Counted from the stretch's first letter, positions 8,700 through 20,082 are shown. The stretch: 64,000 nt of DNA from Tetrapisispora phaffii CBS 4417 (GCF_000236905.1 NC_016535.1:330524-394523), one strand, 5' to 3'. The notes: generated by a model from the sequence alone, not told the origin. Numbers and translations: made by a program.

Positions 8700-11600
8700 A
8701 TGGATAGACTATCTGAATTGAAGGATGGGTCCCCACATCCAAATATTAACAACAGTAACAACAACAACAACAACAACAAAAATGTTGATGTTTTAAGAGG
8801 TTCATACTCACATACTTCGTTTTTATCTCTGAGCGATGCTCAAAAAAGTGGCACATATACTTCCGCAGAAAAATCTCACATTAATCAGGAATTAAGATCA
8901 AGACACTTAAATAAATCATGTTCATTTATGAGATTAGAAAATTTATCACAATCCAAAAATTGGGGGGAGGAACATCTAGATGATTTCGCATTAGAAGAAC
9001 TAAGAGATGAATTTTTCGATTCTATTTACTCTAAACCAGAAATGATTAATAACGACCAATATAAGAAAGATGATGGAATATCATATACGACTAAAAAAGT
9101 GGATTCAAAAGAGAGTAGAATCTCATTGTTTTTAAAGAAATCAATTTCTTCCCCAACACAATATTTTAATGATTTCATGACTTATAAAAAGTCTATTTTT
9201 AAATATTTTTCTGCATATTTCATTGCAATGGTAATTTGTGTAATCAGACCATCTGGTGAGTGGATAGGTCACAAATATAGATATTTTATGTTATTAGCAG
9301 CTTTAATACATCATCCAGTAAGAAACATAGGAGTTCAACTGGAAATTACATTATGTTCAATATTGGGTGGGGCTCTCGGAATGGGATGGTCCTCTTTAGC
9401 ATGGTACATATCTACGTTATCAAAACCCGTGGCAGACTATCAAGGTGCAATATTATTTGCAAGTTTATTCCTAGCGTTAACTTTTTCTGTTTGGATAGCA
9501 GCCATATTTCAAAGATTCCTATATTTTTGTAAAACTTTTAGCATTGCCATAATCTTTTTCCATACTGCTGAACTATCATTTTCGAAAGAAAAATTGCATT
9601 GGAAATTATATTGGGATTTTGGATTCTCTTTTCTTTTTGGTCTATTATTGTCCTTAGTTATTTGTACGTTTGTATTCCCCACGAGCGGAAACCAAGAAGT
9701 CATTCATACTTACAGTCTTTGTTTTAAAAAATCGGAACAGTTTTTAGTTTCCTTAGTCGATTTGAATAGTGACGATTCTGATGAAAACATTGATATTAAA
9801 CAGAAAGAAATGGTGAATTTTCTTATCGTAACTTTACCTGAAGCATTTAGGGAATTCTCAAATCAAGTTACGTTTAGCAAATTTGACCAAAATAATTTGA
9901 AGGATTTGAGAAACTCTATAACAAAATTCATAAGTCCATTAAGAGTTTTACCAATCCATTCAAAATTATTTACTAAAGATAATGTAAAAGAACTCTATGC
10001 AACTTTAAAGTTACCTCAAACTAATGAAGGGGATATCGAGGAATTTGAAGATGATTCAATGTCACCAACTCCAATGACTTTTTCAGATGGCGTTACACCA
10101 GTACCGAAACCTCTAAATTTGGAAGCAGGCACTTACAATGCATTTGATAGAGAATTATATTTGGAATTACTAAGAGATATATTTGCTGAACCTGCATATT
10201 CCTTAGTTTCAGAAATGATTTATTCTTTGGAACAAATTGGCATTTTATTTAAAGATTTTGAAAATATTGGCAAAAAGGTAGATACTCTCACTATTGACAA
10301 GAAACTTACTGTATTACAAAAAAAGTTAAAGAGAAGAATATATAATTTAGATGTCAAATACAAAAACTTTACTCATACAGATCATTTCTCAAAGGATTTA
10401 TTAACTGATACATCATCAGTCGCCTTATTTTTATTTTTAAGAACGTTAAGAAATTCAGCTAAGAACCTACTAGATGTAATCCACTCATGCTCTAAATTAT
10501 CTTCCGGTATTCACTGGAGAATTAGACTAATAACATATCCGTTTCGCAGAGCTATATATAGGCTTCCCATTCAGTGTACTATTGATGAAGGTGCAGGAAA
10601 TGTATTAAACTATTTTGAAACTAAAAGAGATGTGGATGAAATATTTGAAAAATTGTACAACGTACACACATCCTCACATAACTATGACATTAAAATGAAC
10701 AATTCCAGTTCTAAAAGAGTCTTTAGAGAATATGATCGTGATGATTTTAATTTTCACACAACAAGTAATAAATGGAGACTTCTTCTATGGAAGTGCAGTA
10801 AGTTATTAGTAGATGATTATATGAAATGGGCTTTAAAAAAAGTTTTTGTTATTGTTTTCTTATCTTTACCATCATGGTTACCTAGATCATATGGTTGGTA
10901 CCAAGAATATCAATGTTGGTGGGCACCGATGTCATTTTATTTACTTTCTCATAGAAAGTATTCTGGTAGTTGGGATAAATTAATAAGAAGAATAATATTT
11001 TGTTTATTGGGAATATTTTGGGGATGGGCTGCTGCGCAGGCCAGGCATTTCGGAAGTCCATACGTCATTTGTACATTTGCTGGTATCCTTGTTGTACCTA
11101 TTTCACTTAATATTTTTGCCTATAAAAACACTAGATCAAGTTTTACTACAATGCTTTGCTTTTCTGTTATTGTGATGGAATCTTATGGAAAGGGTCAGAG
11201 TTCACTAAATACAGCAGGAATATGGAAAAATACATGGGTCACTGGTTTATCTCTTTTTGTGGGTACATTAATATCCATTCCCATAAATTGGATTGTTTGG
11301 TCGTTTAAAGCCCGTTCAGAGTTAAGAGTAGCCATTTCAGTTCTATTAGGTCATATCTCACAGTCTTATCAACTGGTCACAGATCGTTATCTTTATAGAG
11401 ATTCGTCTGATGCTCCAACTGAACTAGCAATTGCTTTATCTCATATAAGAGAGATTCGTTTAAGTCAAAGTATAGTTGCTATTAAAGAATTATTAGAAAA
11501 ATCCAAAGAGGAGCCGATATATATCGCCAATTTTGAGCCAGTGAAGTATACTCAAATTCTGGACCAATGCAACTACTTGATTGAGAGAATTATTGAGGCA

Positions 11601-12056
11601 AGAATTTCGAGTACCTATTTCGAAGTCTGGGATAGAGATGCAGATCCTGAAATTACTAGAGCTTTGCTATCACTTCGTAGAGATAGTGTTGCTTCTGTAA
11701 TTCTTGTTCTTTACATTCTATCAAATTGCTTTAGATCTAAAAATAAGATTCCAAGGTATTTACCAAACCCAATTTTATCGAGAAAAAAACTATATGAATT
11801 TATTCAAAAATTTGAGAATAGAGAATTATCAAAAAACACTAATGAGAGGCACATTTCCTCTAATAATATAAATATGCTTGATAAAAAACTGTTATCGAAC
11901 TCTAGTATTGATAAAAACGTTAATCATGAAACAGAAAAATCTCATTGGACTGAGATACATAGAGTTGCATTTGAGAGGACATTCACAGACATTTCTGCCA
12001 TTTTACCTGAAATTGCTATCAAAGCAAAAGAGATTCTAGGCGAAGAGTCATATTAA
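8700..12056 (+). CDS. BRE4: BRE4-like multi-pass membrane protein
   Basis: 1118 residues against 1125 in S. cerevisiae Bre4 (YDL231C). An Asn/Ser-rich cytosolic leader (residues 1-150) includes a run of 11 Asn. It is followed by a first membrane cluster (about 160-340), a long cytosolic middle part, a second membrane cluster (about 715-880) and a cytosolic C-terminal domain. This paired layout is that of the Bre4/FUSC-like (aluminium-activated malate transporter-like) family. S. cerevisiae Bre4 is linked to brefeldin A sensitivity and endosomal or plasma-membrane function; the transported substrate is unknown. The Met at 8700 is the only candidate before the conserved leader. Its position beside SSB1 and in the same orientation as MRX7 is the ancestral arrangement. 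Confidence 0.88.
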   Translation: MDRLSELKDGSPHPNINNSNNNNNNNKNVDVLRGSYSHTSFLSLSDAQKSGTYTSAEKSHINQELRSRHLNKSCSFMRLENLSQSKNWGEEHLDDFALEELRDEFFDSIYSKPEMINNDQYKKDDGISYTTKKVDSKESRISLFLKKSISSPTQYFNDFMTYKKSIFKYFSAYFIAMVICVIRPSGEWIGHKYRYFMLLAALIHHPVRNIGVQLEITLCSILGGALGMGWSSLAWYISTLSKPVADYQGAILFASLFLALTFSVWIAAIFQRFLYFCKTFSIAIIFFHTAELSFSKEKLHWKLYWDFGFSFLFGLLLSLVICTFVFPTSGNQEVIHTYSLCFKKSEQFLVSLVDLNSDDSDENIDIKQKEMVNFLIVTLPEAFREFSNQVTFSKFDQNNLKDLRNSITKFISPLRVLPIHSKLFTKDNVKELYATLKLPQTNEGDIEEFEDDSMSPTPMTFSDGVTPVPKPLNLEAGTYNAFDRELYLELLRDIFAEPAYSLVSEMIYSLEQIGILFKDFENIGKKVDTLTIDKKLTVLQKKLKRRIYNLDVKYKNFTHTDHFSKDLLTDTSSVALFLFLRTLRNSAKNLLDVIHSCSKLSSGIHWRIRLITYPFRRAIYRLPIQCTIDEGAGNVLNYFETKRDVDEIFEKLYNVHTSSHNYDIKMNNSSSKRVFREYDRDDFNFHTTSNKWRLLLWKCSKLLVDDYMKWALKKVFVIVFLSLPSWLPRSYGWYQEYQCWWAPMSFYLLSHRKYSGSWDKLIRRIIFCLLGIFWGWAAAQARHFGSPYVICTFAGILVVPISLNIFAYKNTRSSFTTMLCFSVIVMESYGKGQSSLNTAGIWKNTWVTGLSLFVGTLISIPINWIVWSFKARSELRVAISVLLGHISQSYQLVTDRYLYRDSSDAPTELAIALSHIREIRLSQSIVAIKELLEKSKEEPIYIANFEPVKYTQILDQCNYLIERIIEARISSTYFEVWDRDADPEITRALLSLRRDSVASVILVLYILSNCFRSKNKIPRYLPNPILSRKKLYEFIQKFENRELSKNTNERHISSNNINMLDKKLLSNSSIDKNVNHETEKSHWTEIHRVAFERTFTDISAILPEIAIKAKEILGEESY

Positions 12057-12813
12057 ACCCTATAGTATAATTAATATATGAATATATATTTATATAATTT
12101 TAAACTGCATTTAATGAACAATACGTGATACTAACATAAAGCAGTTAGTTAAATAACGGATGTTAAATATTCATTTACTAATTCTTATTAGCGACAGAAA
12201 AAATATCTATAATCCAATTTACAACAACATCAGACAGTTAAAAGAGTAACTACTAAAGAAACCATACCAAAACTCTCAATTATTAAGCTATTGGTACCAT
12301 TGTATTTAATATATATTACTTGAAGTTAATATGTGCAAAAGAAACTGTTGTAGTTAGCGAATAGTTTTTGGTTGGTTAACTTTTTTCTCTGAAACAAATG
12401 ATGTTAAAGATCAGTTATTTTATTTAAAGCATCTTGAATACTATCGCTTATGAGAATAAAACAGAATCATGCCATTACCATTCTTTTAGCTATCATGTTA
12501 TATATCCATGAACCATAGGAATCAGGTCAGCTTATAGTTCAATCGATGGCTCTTAGCTCCCACATGACTTCCTATCAAATTTCATGATAAATCAAAAAAA
12601 GAGACTTCGAAATTTCAATTCTTTATTTTAAGAAAATATTAAATAACTTATTTAGTTGATTATAATATAGCCTTCATAACAATAATGTTGTATTAAACGA
12701 TGCTAATAAGGATAGGGATTGAATATCTGATACTTGAGATAATACCCAGTTAAAATCGGATAATTAGTTAATATTTCATAAGTTATTACAGAATTTCAAT
12801 ATTATATAACAGG
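12057..12813. other. BRE4-MRX7 interval, no gene seen
   Basis: 757 bases of A+T-rich DNA holding the 3' flank of BRE4 and the 5' flank of MRX7. I searched both strands for OST4 (YDL232W, a 36-residue oligosaccharyltransferase subunit expected near here on the minus strand) and did not find it. Confidence 0.5.
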
Positions 12814-13080
12814 ATGAAATTTGGTAATCCATTTGTATTTGAAGAATGGCTATATCGTTCTCTGCTAAACAGTAAGAATTTTCATTCGTTTGTTCGTCGT
12901 GTGTATAATAGAGTGAATGGTATTAAAAATGAACCTATAACTTTTAGCAAACCACAGGCACAGGATTTTCTGTATAAACCTACAAATTATCAAAAATTCA
13001 TTGCTTTTAAGAAACTTTTTATTCAAGATGTTAAATCATCTATGGGAATATCTACAAAACATAATAACTTTAAAAATTAA
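12814..13080 (+). CDS. MRX7: Small protein, probable MRX7 (MIOREX complex component)
   Basis: 88 residues, close to the 89 of S. cerevisiae Mrx7 (YNL211C), a small mitochondrial protein found with the mitochondrial expressosome. The sequence is basic with an aromatic/Arg motif FHSFVRRVYNRVNGI (about residues 23-37). There is no acidic residue between positions 12 and 38, which fits mitochondrial import. I assign it mainly by size, this motif and position: it lies on the same strand as BRE4 and directly before VID27, as YNL211C lies before YNL212W. The sequence match itself is from memory and not checked, so an unrelated small gene is possible. Confidence 0.65.
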   Translation: MKFGNPFVFEEWLYRSLLNSKNFHSFVRRVYNRVNGIKNEPITFSKPQAQDFLYKPTNYQKFIAFKKLFIQDVKSSMGISTKHNNFKN

Positions 13081-13368
13081 TCTATGAATCATTAGTTTAT
13101 TATTACATTGCATATATAATCTTCTATATGCATTTACTGTTGCTATTAATCATTAAAAACAGTTACCTGTATCAAGTGATGCCGAAGGTAAAACTTTCCA
13201 GTGGCCGATCGTCTTTTCATTTAATATTCGAATATAGCCAATATATTACCATCACAATAAACAAATGCTTTCTTATTCACATTTTCACAGCATCTCGATG
13301 GTCTGCAATAGTTATCTGTTAGTTTATCACCAAACATATAGATATTTACATTGTCCATACTCATTTCC

Positions 13369-14094
13369 TTAAGTTTCATTTATTATTATCTCTGGGTAAT
13401 CACTAGCATCAAAATATATATCATCGTGATCATCCAGTCCCATGCCATTCTCATAATGGTCATTTATTTTATTTGCATCTCCATTTCGATTGTCATCCTG
13501 CCAATATTCTTCCAATTCCACTTCCTCTTGTTTCTCTTTATAATTTTCTATTGATAACTTTTCCATATCATTTATATTATCATATGTAATTGAAACATTA
13601 TCCTTTTTGCATATACTAAGATAAACGCATCTGTAAAATATTTGAATGAAGTTTTCTATCTCATTTAACAAAGTATCTGAATTAACTGCAAATTGTACCA
13701 TTTCATCTTCTTCATCCCCTAATGTATTATTCCACGTGAGTACCATTTCTCCCTGAGTATTCCATTTCTTATGGAATCCTAACTTTTCATTGATTCGGAA
13801 TGTCCATTGTTCATCTTTCATCTTCGATTGTGTCGATAAGACACTAATAGCATCATCCGTAAAATCATCGGAACCATTTATATCGTCATCTTCAAGGTAT
13901 TCCTCTAATTTAACTACTATTAATTCATGAGTACAAAATCCTACCTCAGCAATCGTCACGCAAGCTCTATTGTAAATGCATTCCAAAGAAGACTTTGGCG
14001 ATGTCTTCGACCTCAGCAAATCAAATCTCCCAGTCGGAACAGTTACTAACTCTTGTCTTGCCGTATTTACTATAAGTGATTTGACAATGTTCAT
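13369..14094 (-). CDS. VID27: N-terminal-only VID27 (truncated paralogue)
   Basis: 241 residues against about 782 in S. cerevisiae Vid27 (YNL212W). The Vid27 N-terminal domain is well conserved: LLRSKTSPKSSLECIYNRA near residues 26-44, ISVLSTQSK near 83-91, then FHKKWNTQGEMVLTWNN and FIQIFYRCVY. It ends in the acidic Asp/Glu-rich linker (about 195-241) that in full-length Vid27 precedes the PH-like middle domain and the WD40-like C-terminal domain, both of which are missing. Only 288 bases separate its stop from the stop of MRX7, so the missing 1.6 kb is not downstream. The frame is uninterrupted, which suggests either retention as a short protein or a recent deletion. Vid27 has been linked to vacuolar import and degradation of fructose-1,6-bisphosphatase. 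Confidence 0.85.
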   Translation of the reverse strand: MNIVKSLIVNTARQELVTVPTGRFDLLRSKTSPKSSLECIYNRACVTIAEVGFCTHELIVVKLEEYLEDDDINGSDDFTDDAISVLSTQSKMKDEQWTFRINEKLGFHKKWNTQGEMVLTWNNTLGDEEDEMVQFAVNSDTLLNEIENFIQIFYRCVYLSICKKDNVSITYDNINDMEKLSIENYKEKQEEVELEEYWQDDNRNGDANKINDHYENGMGLDDHDDIYFDASDYPEIIINET

Positions 14095-14845
14095 TTAACA
14101 AATGTGGAATGTCTATGCTATTTATTAATAAGGAATAATTTCAACGAAACCAAATATTACCGGAATGTTGTTCAGGTTTGGCCCTCTTTTAATGCCCAAC
14201 TTCAAAATTCTCGTGTCTTCAGATAACTGCCAGCTCTGGGACAATAAAACAAATCACTATTCGAAACTTCAACTGTCTCTCAGGCTTGATTTAATACATC
14301 TCAGCACAAAGTTAAACGTTATATTAAGTTACAGGTTTCATGTATCGATGCTTTACTACCCAATGTCGGTGTTTCGTATGAAATGAGTGTCCATAAAGAA
14401 AGTGTCAGTAACTACCATAGAAGGGCCATATCAGGAACTGTTACAGGTCCAGTAACGTCAATTGAAGGTCAACCACTCACTTAAATAACAACAAACACAA
14501 CTACAATTGCTTTACGGGCGGTGCCTTGTACAATTTATTAAAGTGCCTTTAAGTGCGAGAGTAAATTCAAAAGTGAATTGATCACAGTACCTCCTAATGT
14601 GAGAAATATATTCAATATATTTGCATACTTATATTATTTAATAGTTACAAATGAACAAGTTCAAAGTTGTCTGCCCAGTTAAGTATATCTACTGTGGTAT
14701 ATGCATTTCACATAGGCAACTATCCAAATGAAAGCTTCGCCAGGCAATGCCACCCCATAGCATGGCATTCAAAGCTCTTTCATTGAAATACTTCTAATTT
14801 TATTCTAACAGTAAAGGAAAGGTGCTGGATACAAACTATTGGGCC
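14095..14845. other. Interval between VID27 remnant and MFG1, no gene seen
   Basis: 751 bases containing the upstream region of the VID27 fragment and the 3' flank of MFG1. A 73-codon plus-strand frame at 14165-14386 has no recognisable features. Ancestral neighbours RRG9, PEX17, IES2 and RAP1 are absent. Confidence 0.45.
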
Positions 14846-16346
14846 TCAAGTTTTCTTTACATTATCATTAGTTGGCTCCCCGTCCATCAATGCTGTAATA
14901 TCACTCTCTTCTGACAGATTTAGGTTCAACGTAGAGTATGGAGAGATCCCGCTTGTCCGTCTCCTCTTTGGACTTGACTTCTGAGATACACTTGATAGTT
15001 TCTGGGATCCTATAGATGTATTTCCATATCTCGCGGTCATGTTGACGTAATTAGTCGAATTAATATTTGGTTCTGGGTTCTTTTTACGTTTTTTACCTTC
15101 TGATTTAAATTTCTGTTGGATATATGAACCTATACTTCTTGTATGTTGCTGAATCCCATTGATGTTGTTATGGTTGGAAACATTATTATTATTGGAAGAG
15201 ACCCCAACGGTATGCTTATCTTTACTTTTGACACTAACATATTTTTTTAAAGCTTCTGTAGGACTTTTTATATTTTGAATCTTTCTAAACATCATCAGAC
15301 TGGATAAAGATGTCATTGCATCTCCTAGTTGGATACCTTTCATGGCCTCGACAGGAAGTCCTGTTTGAGTTATGGATTGGAAGGCAATGAAGCTCGATCT
15401 TAAATTCTGGATTGTTTCAATATTCACAGGCTTCGAATCTACAGGTCCGTCGGTACGCAATTCTTCTTTTTTCGTGTCTGCGAATTTCATGGATCCAAAT
15501 ACCTTACTGGCGGCTTTAGGATCATTGATTAATCTCTCTAACGAATTCCACTCTATCCCGGGAACAAAATTATGATAAGAGATTTCAATCCAATCAAACT
15601 TAAAAGAAGGGTCAAATAGGCCCTTTAATTGAGCCAAATGCATAACATAACTGCCGTCTAAATAATGATGAGTAATATATAAGTGAGGGCAGTTGAAATA
15701 TATATTTCCATTGCTCAAAACTTGCGTTCTCAATTGTGTTGTTGTAACTTCCACCCTAACAATATCACAATTACTTAACATGACGTTATACAGCGGAAAC
15801 AACGAGGAGCTTAATGAAACTTGGTGGGCTATTTCTTTGTGTTTATTGATGAATTTTATAGTACTGTTGGCTGAAAAGAATTTTTGAACCTTATCTTTCC
15901 AATATGAAAGAACATCAGAATGATTAGAAGAAGAGTTAATTGCATCAAAAAATGCATACACTTTCATAGAAGCTATATTAGCAATATACTTTCTGATAGG
16001 ATAAGACAAGGTTTGTTGTCCTCCCAAATCACTTGTGTTGTTTAAATTAATTTGACTTGTCGGATCTATGTATGACTTATTAGAATTTACAGTAGAATTC
16101 AAAGTCATTACTTGAGGCAATGATGGCGACGACTGCTCTATATTATTTGGTATATTCTTTTCAATCGGTACCTTATCCACGGGAATTACATTAGGTATTC
16201 TACTATTCATGTTGGCATTTATATTCATATTTTGATTTATATTATAAGAGACCGGTACATAAGACACTGGTGTAGTTGGACGAGAAAACCTTGCATTATT
16301 TTGGTTAATTGAGTCTTTCTTCTTTATCGATAATTGTTTTGGCTGT

Positions 16347-16387
<41 letters not shown>

Positions 16388-16954
16388 TTGCTGTTGCTGT
16401 TGCTGTTGCTGTTGTTGCTGTAGCTGTAACTGTAGCTGTAACTGCAACTGCTGTTGCTGCGATTGTTGTTGTTGTTGTTGTTGTTGTTGCTGCTGCTGCT
16501 GCTGCTGTTGCTGTCTCGCCATCATAAATTTAGCCTTTTCTTTAAACTGTGTGTTAAGAGCCTGCTCCATTTGTGTTTGTCTTTGTTGTAAATATTGGTG
16601 TTGTGCAGCTTGCATATTTGGTGGCATGTTTGAAGGAGTTCCTGCGGTGTCTAAGGTGGGTTGTTGTTGTTGTGGAGGTACTTGCCCTGCCATATTATTG
16701 TTCATAACCCCTGCGGGAAGCTGTTGATTCATCATCATATTTTGCATGCTTTTGAAATAGTTCACAAACTGTTGCCGTTGCTGCATTTGGTTCAGATTCA
16801 TATTCTGCTTCATGGGCCCAGTGCTTTGATTCCTGTTCCTATCAAAACCATGCATCTGATCTTGATTCCCCATGTTTCCTGAATCGTTAGGAGTTCCATT
16901 ATTACCAGCTGGGGTCTTCGCAGGACTACTGTTATTGTACATTCGCCCTGCCAT
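14846..16954 (-). CDS. MFG1: MFG1-like LIM-binding transcription cofactor with polyglutamine tract
   Basis: 702 residues against 458 in S. cerevisiae Mfg1 (YDL233W). The N-terminal 145 residues are Met/Asn/Gln-rich. A Gln-rich tract spans about residues 148-205, broken by a short Gln-Leu alternating stretch. The LIM-binding (Ldb-like) region is about 315-470 and includes YPIRKYIANIASMKVYAFFDA and the typical HLYITHHYLDGSYVMHL beta-strand pattern. The C-terminal region is basic with a KKRKK cluster (nuclear localisation). Mfg1 works with Flo8 and Mss11 to activate FLO11 and filamentous or invasive growth. It is divergent from GYP7 (YDL234C), exactly as in S. cerevisiae. The extra length is mostly low-complexity expansion. 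Confidence 0.85.
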
Positions 16955-17783
16955 CGTCTTTAGTTCTCTCTCAGGATCCTAGTAAGACCAATATCAAACT
17001 AACAAATTGTATAACTCTCCTACAAAAACAATCTGAGTCCTATTTAATCTGCAGATCAACTATCAATTGATTAAACGTAGCTTTTAATTGTAAACTTTTC
17101 TAAAATACTGACTAGTTGTTACTTATCAATTTCTTTTCAAAAATATTCATTGCGATAAAATGTGAAAATTTATGGGACAAGGTTTCGAAAGGTTGAAATC
17201 ACTATAAAGAAAGGTGCATCCAATGTTAATATAAGTAGTTTCTGTTGTTGCAATACGGGCAAGAGGTCTCTATGTTGATGAGATGCAAACATAGATGATG
17301 TTTGTGGCTTGAGAAGTTGCATTTAATGCGTGAAGTTGGTCTTTTTAGCGAAGAGATATTCGCAATTCCTTTAGTGAATATGGAAATAAATGATCTGTAT
17401 ATAATGTATAGTCGAAGAGATTCGTTTTGGTTATTTCTTGTACGTAACACATACATCTTTCTCTGAATGAATATCTGGTATTACTCAATCATAGTTCTAC
17501 TAAGAGCTAGTTTCTAGAATATAGTGAAATTAGTTGTATGCCTTTCTCGTTGCAATGGGAAGGGGTACTGTTTTTGAAATATGCATTTAAGGAGTTGCAT
17601 ATTTAAAACTACTCCAAACTATTTAAATAGCTAGCAATATGTATTTGAAGCAGGACAACCAACGCAAGTACACGACGTATTACATATACTGCAGTTGAAG
17701 AGAGCAACGTTTATTTTTGGTATTGGTTGCCAGGTTTCTTTGAGATTTTGTGAATTACAAAGGGTTAAAGTAAAATAATCATA
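16955..17783. promoter_or_regulatory. Divergent MFG1/GYP7 promoter region
   Basis: 829 bases between divergent starts, A+T-rich, with no frame above 76 codons. No regulatory motif stands out to me. Confidence 0.5.
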
Positions 17784-20057
17784 ATGAACAATCAATTGGT
17801 GTTTTGTAAGTCTAAAGTTTGCATCCATCCATCAACAAATGCATCTAATAACATAGCGGGTTATTTATTAATTACTAAACAGAATAACGTGGGTAACGTC
17901 GATCCAATGCTGCAATACGTTACAGAGGATGGATTGGATTCAAAGCACAGAATATGGTTAGATGAGGCCGAGATGAAGTTGTCAAACGGTTTCACAAAAG
18001 ATGTTAGGATGCCTCAAGATTTATTATTTTCTGCTATTTCGATGCCATATTCATTTGCTGTTAAATTGAACTCCTTATATTCGATTCAGCTCAGACTTCC
18101 CAGTCCAAACAAATGGTGGTTTGGATCGGTGATTCTTCATTCAAAATCTCCACAGGAAGATGAGACTTTGCCTATATTATTCTTTCACGATGATGTATGT
18201 CGTAGTACTATTGCAAAACAAAAAAAACTGAACAAGTCGTTTGATCCTTTCAATTCAACAGGTGAAATATATTGGGGTGGTAGTGATTTGAAAGATGCCA
18301 TTTCAAAATATGTCGATTTGCAACAAACAATTATCGAGCCAACAATATGGCTAGTAAATGCTACGTTAGATGACCTAAGAAACTTTTCCACTAACGTATC
18401 ACTATTAGAAGCACAGGGAAAATCCAACGTTTCAGCAAACGATGGAGACGATAAGTCCACATTTTGGGATAAAATGGATTCGACAAAATGGAATGTAATG
18501 TCAAGAATAGCAGATGCAACTTCAGCGACTGGATCATTTGTATCATCAATGATAAGAAAACACCCCATTGTTCAACTGGCAGAACGAAACAAAAACAATG
18601 TCTACGTTAAGAAGCTATTAAACAATCCAAGAGTAAAAGAAATACAAGACGATTACGATTCTGCAACTATATATTTGGCTAAATGGGCACAAGGTGTCAA
18701 GGAACAATCAGATAAATTCAATCTACTGAATGAAACCAGTGAATCCTATAGAAAAATCTTGAATAATGAATTAGGGATGGGAAATGGAGATAACGATATT
18801 AGTTTCAGTGATTTCGAACTAAATAAAGCATTGGAGAGAAGTTTCCCACTAACACAACAAAAATGGAATTCCTTCTTCGATTCTCAAGGAAGAATTAATA
18901 TTACAATTAATGAAATCAAAGATTTCATATTTCATGGTGGTATTGAATCAATAGAGTTAAGAAAGACGGTTTGGCTTTATTTATTGGGAGTATATCCTTG
19001 GGATTCTTCATATGACGAAAAATTGCAAATTGAACAAACTCTTAGGAACATATACAATACAGAATATAAATCCAAATGGCTGAATAGGGTACCAAACTCT
19101 GATCCGGAAGAGGAGGAATATTGGCATGATCAAATATTCAGAATTGAGAAAGATGTAAGAAGAAACGATCGCAATATTGATATATATAAATATAACACCC
19201 CTGATGGGAAAAATCCTCCTCAGAATGAGACAGCAGATAATGAAATGGATGAAGATGAAAATACAAATTTAAGCGATTCAACAAATTCTGACAGTAAATC
19301 TGAGATTTTGAATCCTCATTTACTAGCATTGAAAAATATATTGATCAGTTATAATGTTCTGAATACAAATTTAGGATATGTTCAAGGTATGACTGATTTA
19401 TTATCAATCATATATTATATCGTCAGAGATGAAGAACTGGCATTTTGGTGTTTCGTAAATTTTATGGAGAGAATGGAAAGAAACTTTTTAAGGGATCAAT
19501 CTGGTATCAGAGATCAAATGTATACCTTGGCAGAATTATGCCAAATTATGTTACCTCAGTTAAGTAAACATTTATCTGATTGTGATTCCTCAAATTTATT
19601 TTTCTGTTTTAGGATGATCTTGGTATGGTTCAAAAGAGAATTCGATTTAGAATCCGTTTGTTCAATATGGGAAATATTATTGACAGACTACTATTCTTCT
19701 CAATTCCAGCTGTTTTTTATGCTGGCAATCCTTCAAAAAAATAATGATACAGTAGTTCAAAACTTAACTCAGTTTGATCAAGTTTTAAAATTTTTTAATG
19801 ATATTAATGGTACACTAGACTGGTCAGATTTAATGACAAGAAGTGAATTGCTGTTTATTAGATTTAAAAAGATGATGGATCTTATGGAAAGAAATAAAGA
19901 ATTACAAGATGATAAATTGCTACCTATGTATACAAATGAAGATGCCAATGAAAGTAATAGTGAACTAAAGAAGTCTGATTACCATTTACAATTATTGTTA
20001 TCAAAACAGATTGTTATTCAAAGAGAAGAAGAAAGGACCAAGGATTCCATTAAATAA
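17784..20057 (+). CDS. GYP7: GYP7, Rab GTPase-activating protein (TBC domain)
   Basis: 757 residues against 746 in S. cerevisiae Gyp7 (YDL234C). The N-terminal region (about 1-200) is the Gyp7-type PH-like module. The TBC domain runs from about 385 to 700. It retains both catalytic fingers: the arginine finger in IEKDVRR (I454, D457, R460) and the glutamine finger in GYVQGM (Q534). Gyp7 accelerates GTP hydrolysis mainly by the vacuolar Rab Ypt7, controlling endosome/vacuole fusion and retromer-dependent traffic. An acidic Asn/Asp-rich insert (about 480-510) sits between the two fingers. It is convergent with MGS1, with only 25 bases between the stop codons, so the two 3' untranslated regions very likely overlap. 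Confidence 0.95.
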   Translation: MNNQLVFCKSKVCIHPSTNASNNIAGYLLITKQNNVGNVDPMLQYVTEDGLDSKHRIWLDEAEMKLSNGFTKDVRMPQDLLFSAISMPYSFAVKLNSLYSIQLRLPSPNKWWFGSVILHSKSPQEDETLPILFFHDDVCRSTIAKQKKLNKSFDPFNSTGEIYWGGSDLKDAISKYVDLQQTIIEPTIWLVNATLDDLRNFSTNVSLLEAQGKSNVSANDGDDKSTFWDKMDSTKWNVMSRIADATSATGSFVSSMIRKHPIVQLAERNKNNVYVKKLLNNPRVKEIQDDYDSATIYLAKWAQGVKEQSDKFNLLNETSESYRKILNNELGMGNGDNDISFSDFELNKALERSFPLTQQKWNSFFDSQGRINITINEIKDFIFHGGIESIELRKTVWLYLLGVYPWDSSYDEKLQIEQTLRNIYNTEYKSKWLNRVPNSDPEEEEYWHDQIFRIEKDVRRNDRNIDIYKYNTPDGKNPPQNETADNEMDEDENTNLSDSTNSDSKSEILNPHLLALKNILISYNVLNTNLGYVQGMTDLLSIIYYIVRDEELAFWCFVNFMERMERNFLRDQSGIRDQMYTLAELCQIMLPQLSKHLSDCDSSNLFFCFRMILVWFKREFDLESVCSIWEILLTDYYSSQFQLFFMLAILQKNNDTVVQNLTQFDQVLKFFNDINGTLDWSDLMTRSELLFIRFKKMMDLMERNKELQDDKLLPMYTNEDANESNSELKKSDYHLQLLLSKQIVIQREEERTKDSIK

Positions 20058-20082
20058 ATATTAAATTTTGAATATGTATCCT

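Noticed and set aside
12450..12518. 22-codon plus-strand frame with an AIT..L..I hydrophobic core recalling OST4
   Set aside because: Too short, wrong N-terminus and on the strand opposite to that expected from synteny with YDL232W.
16309..16527. Val/Ala-rich 72-codon frame opposite MFG1
   Set aside because: It is the antisense reading of the CAA/CAG polyglutamine tract.
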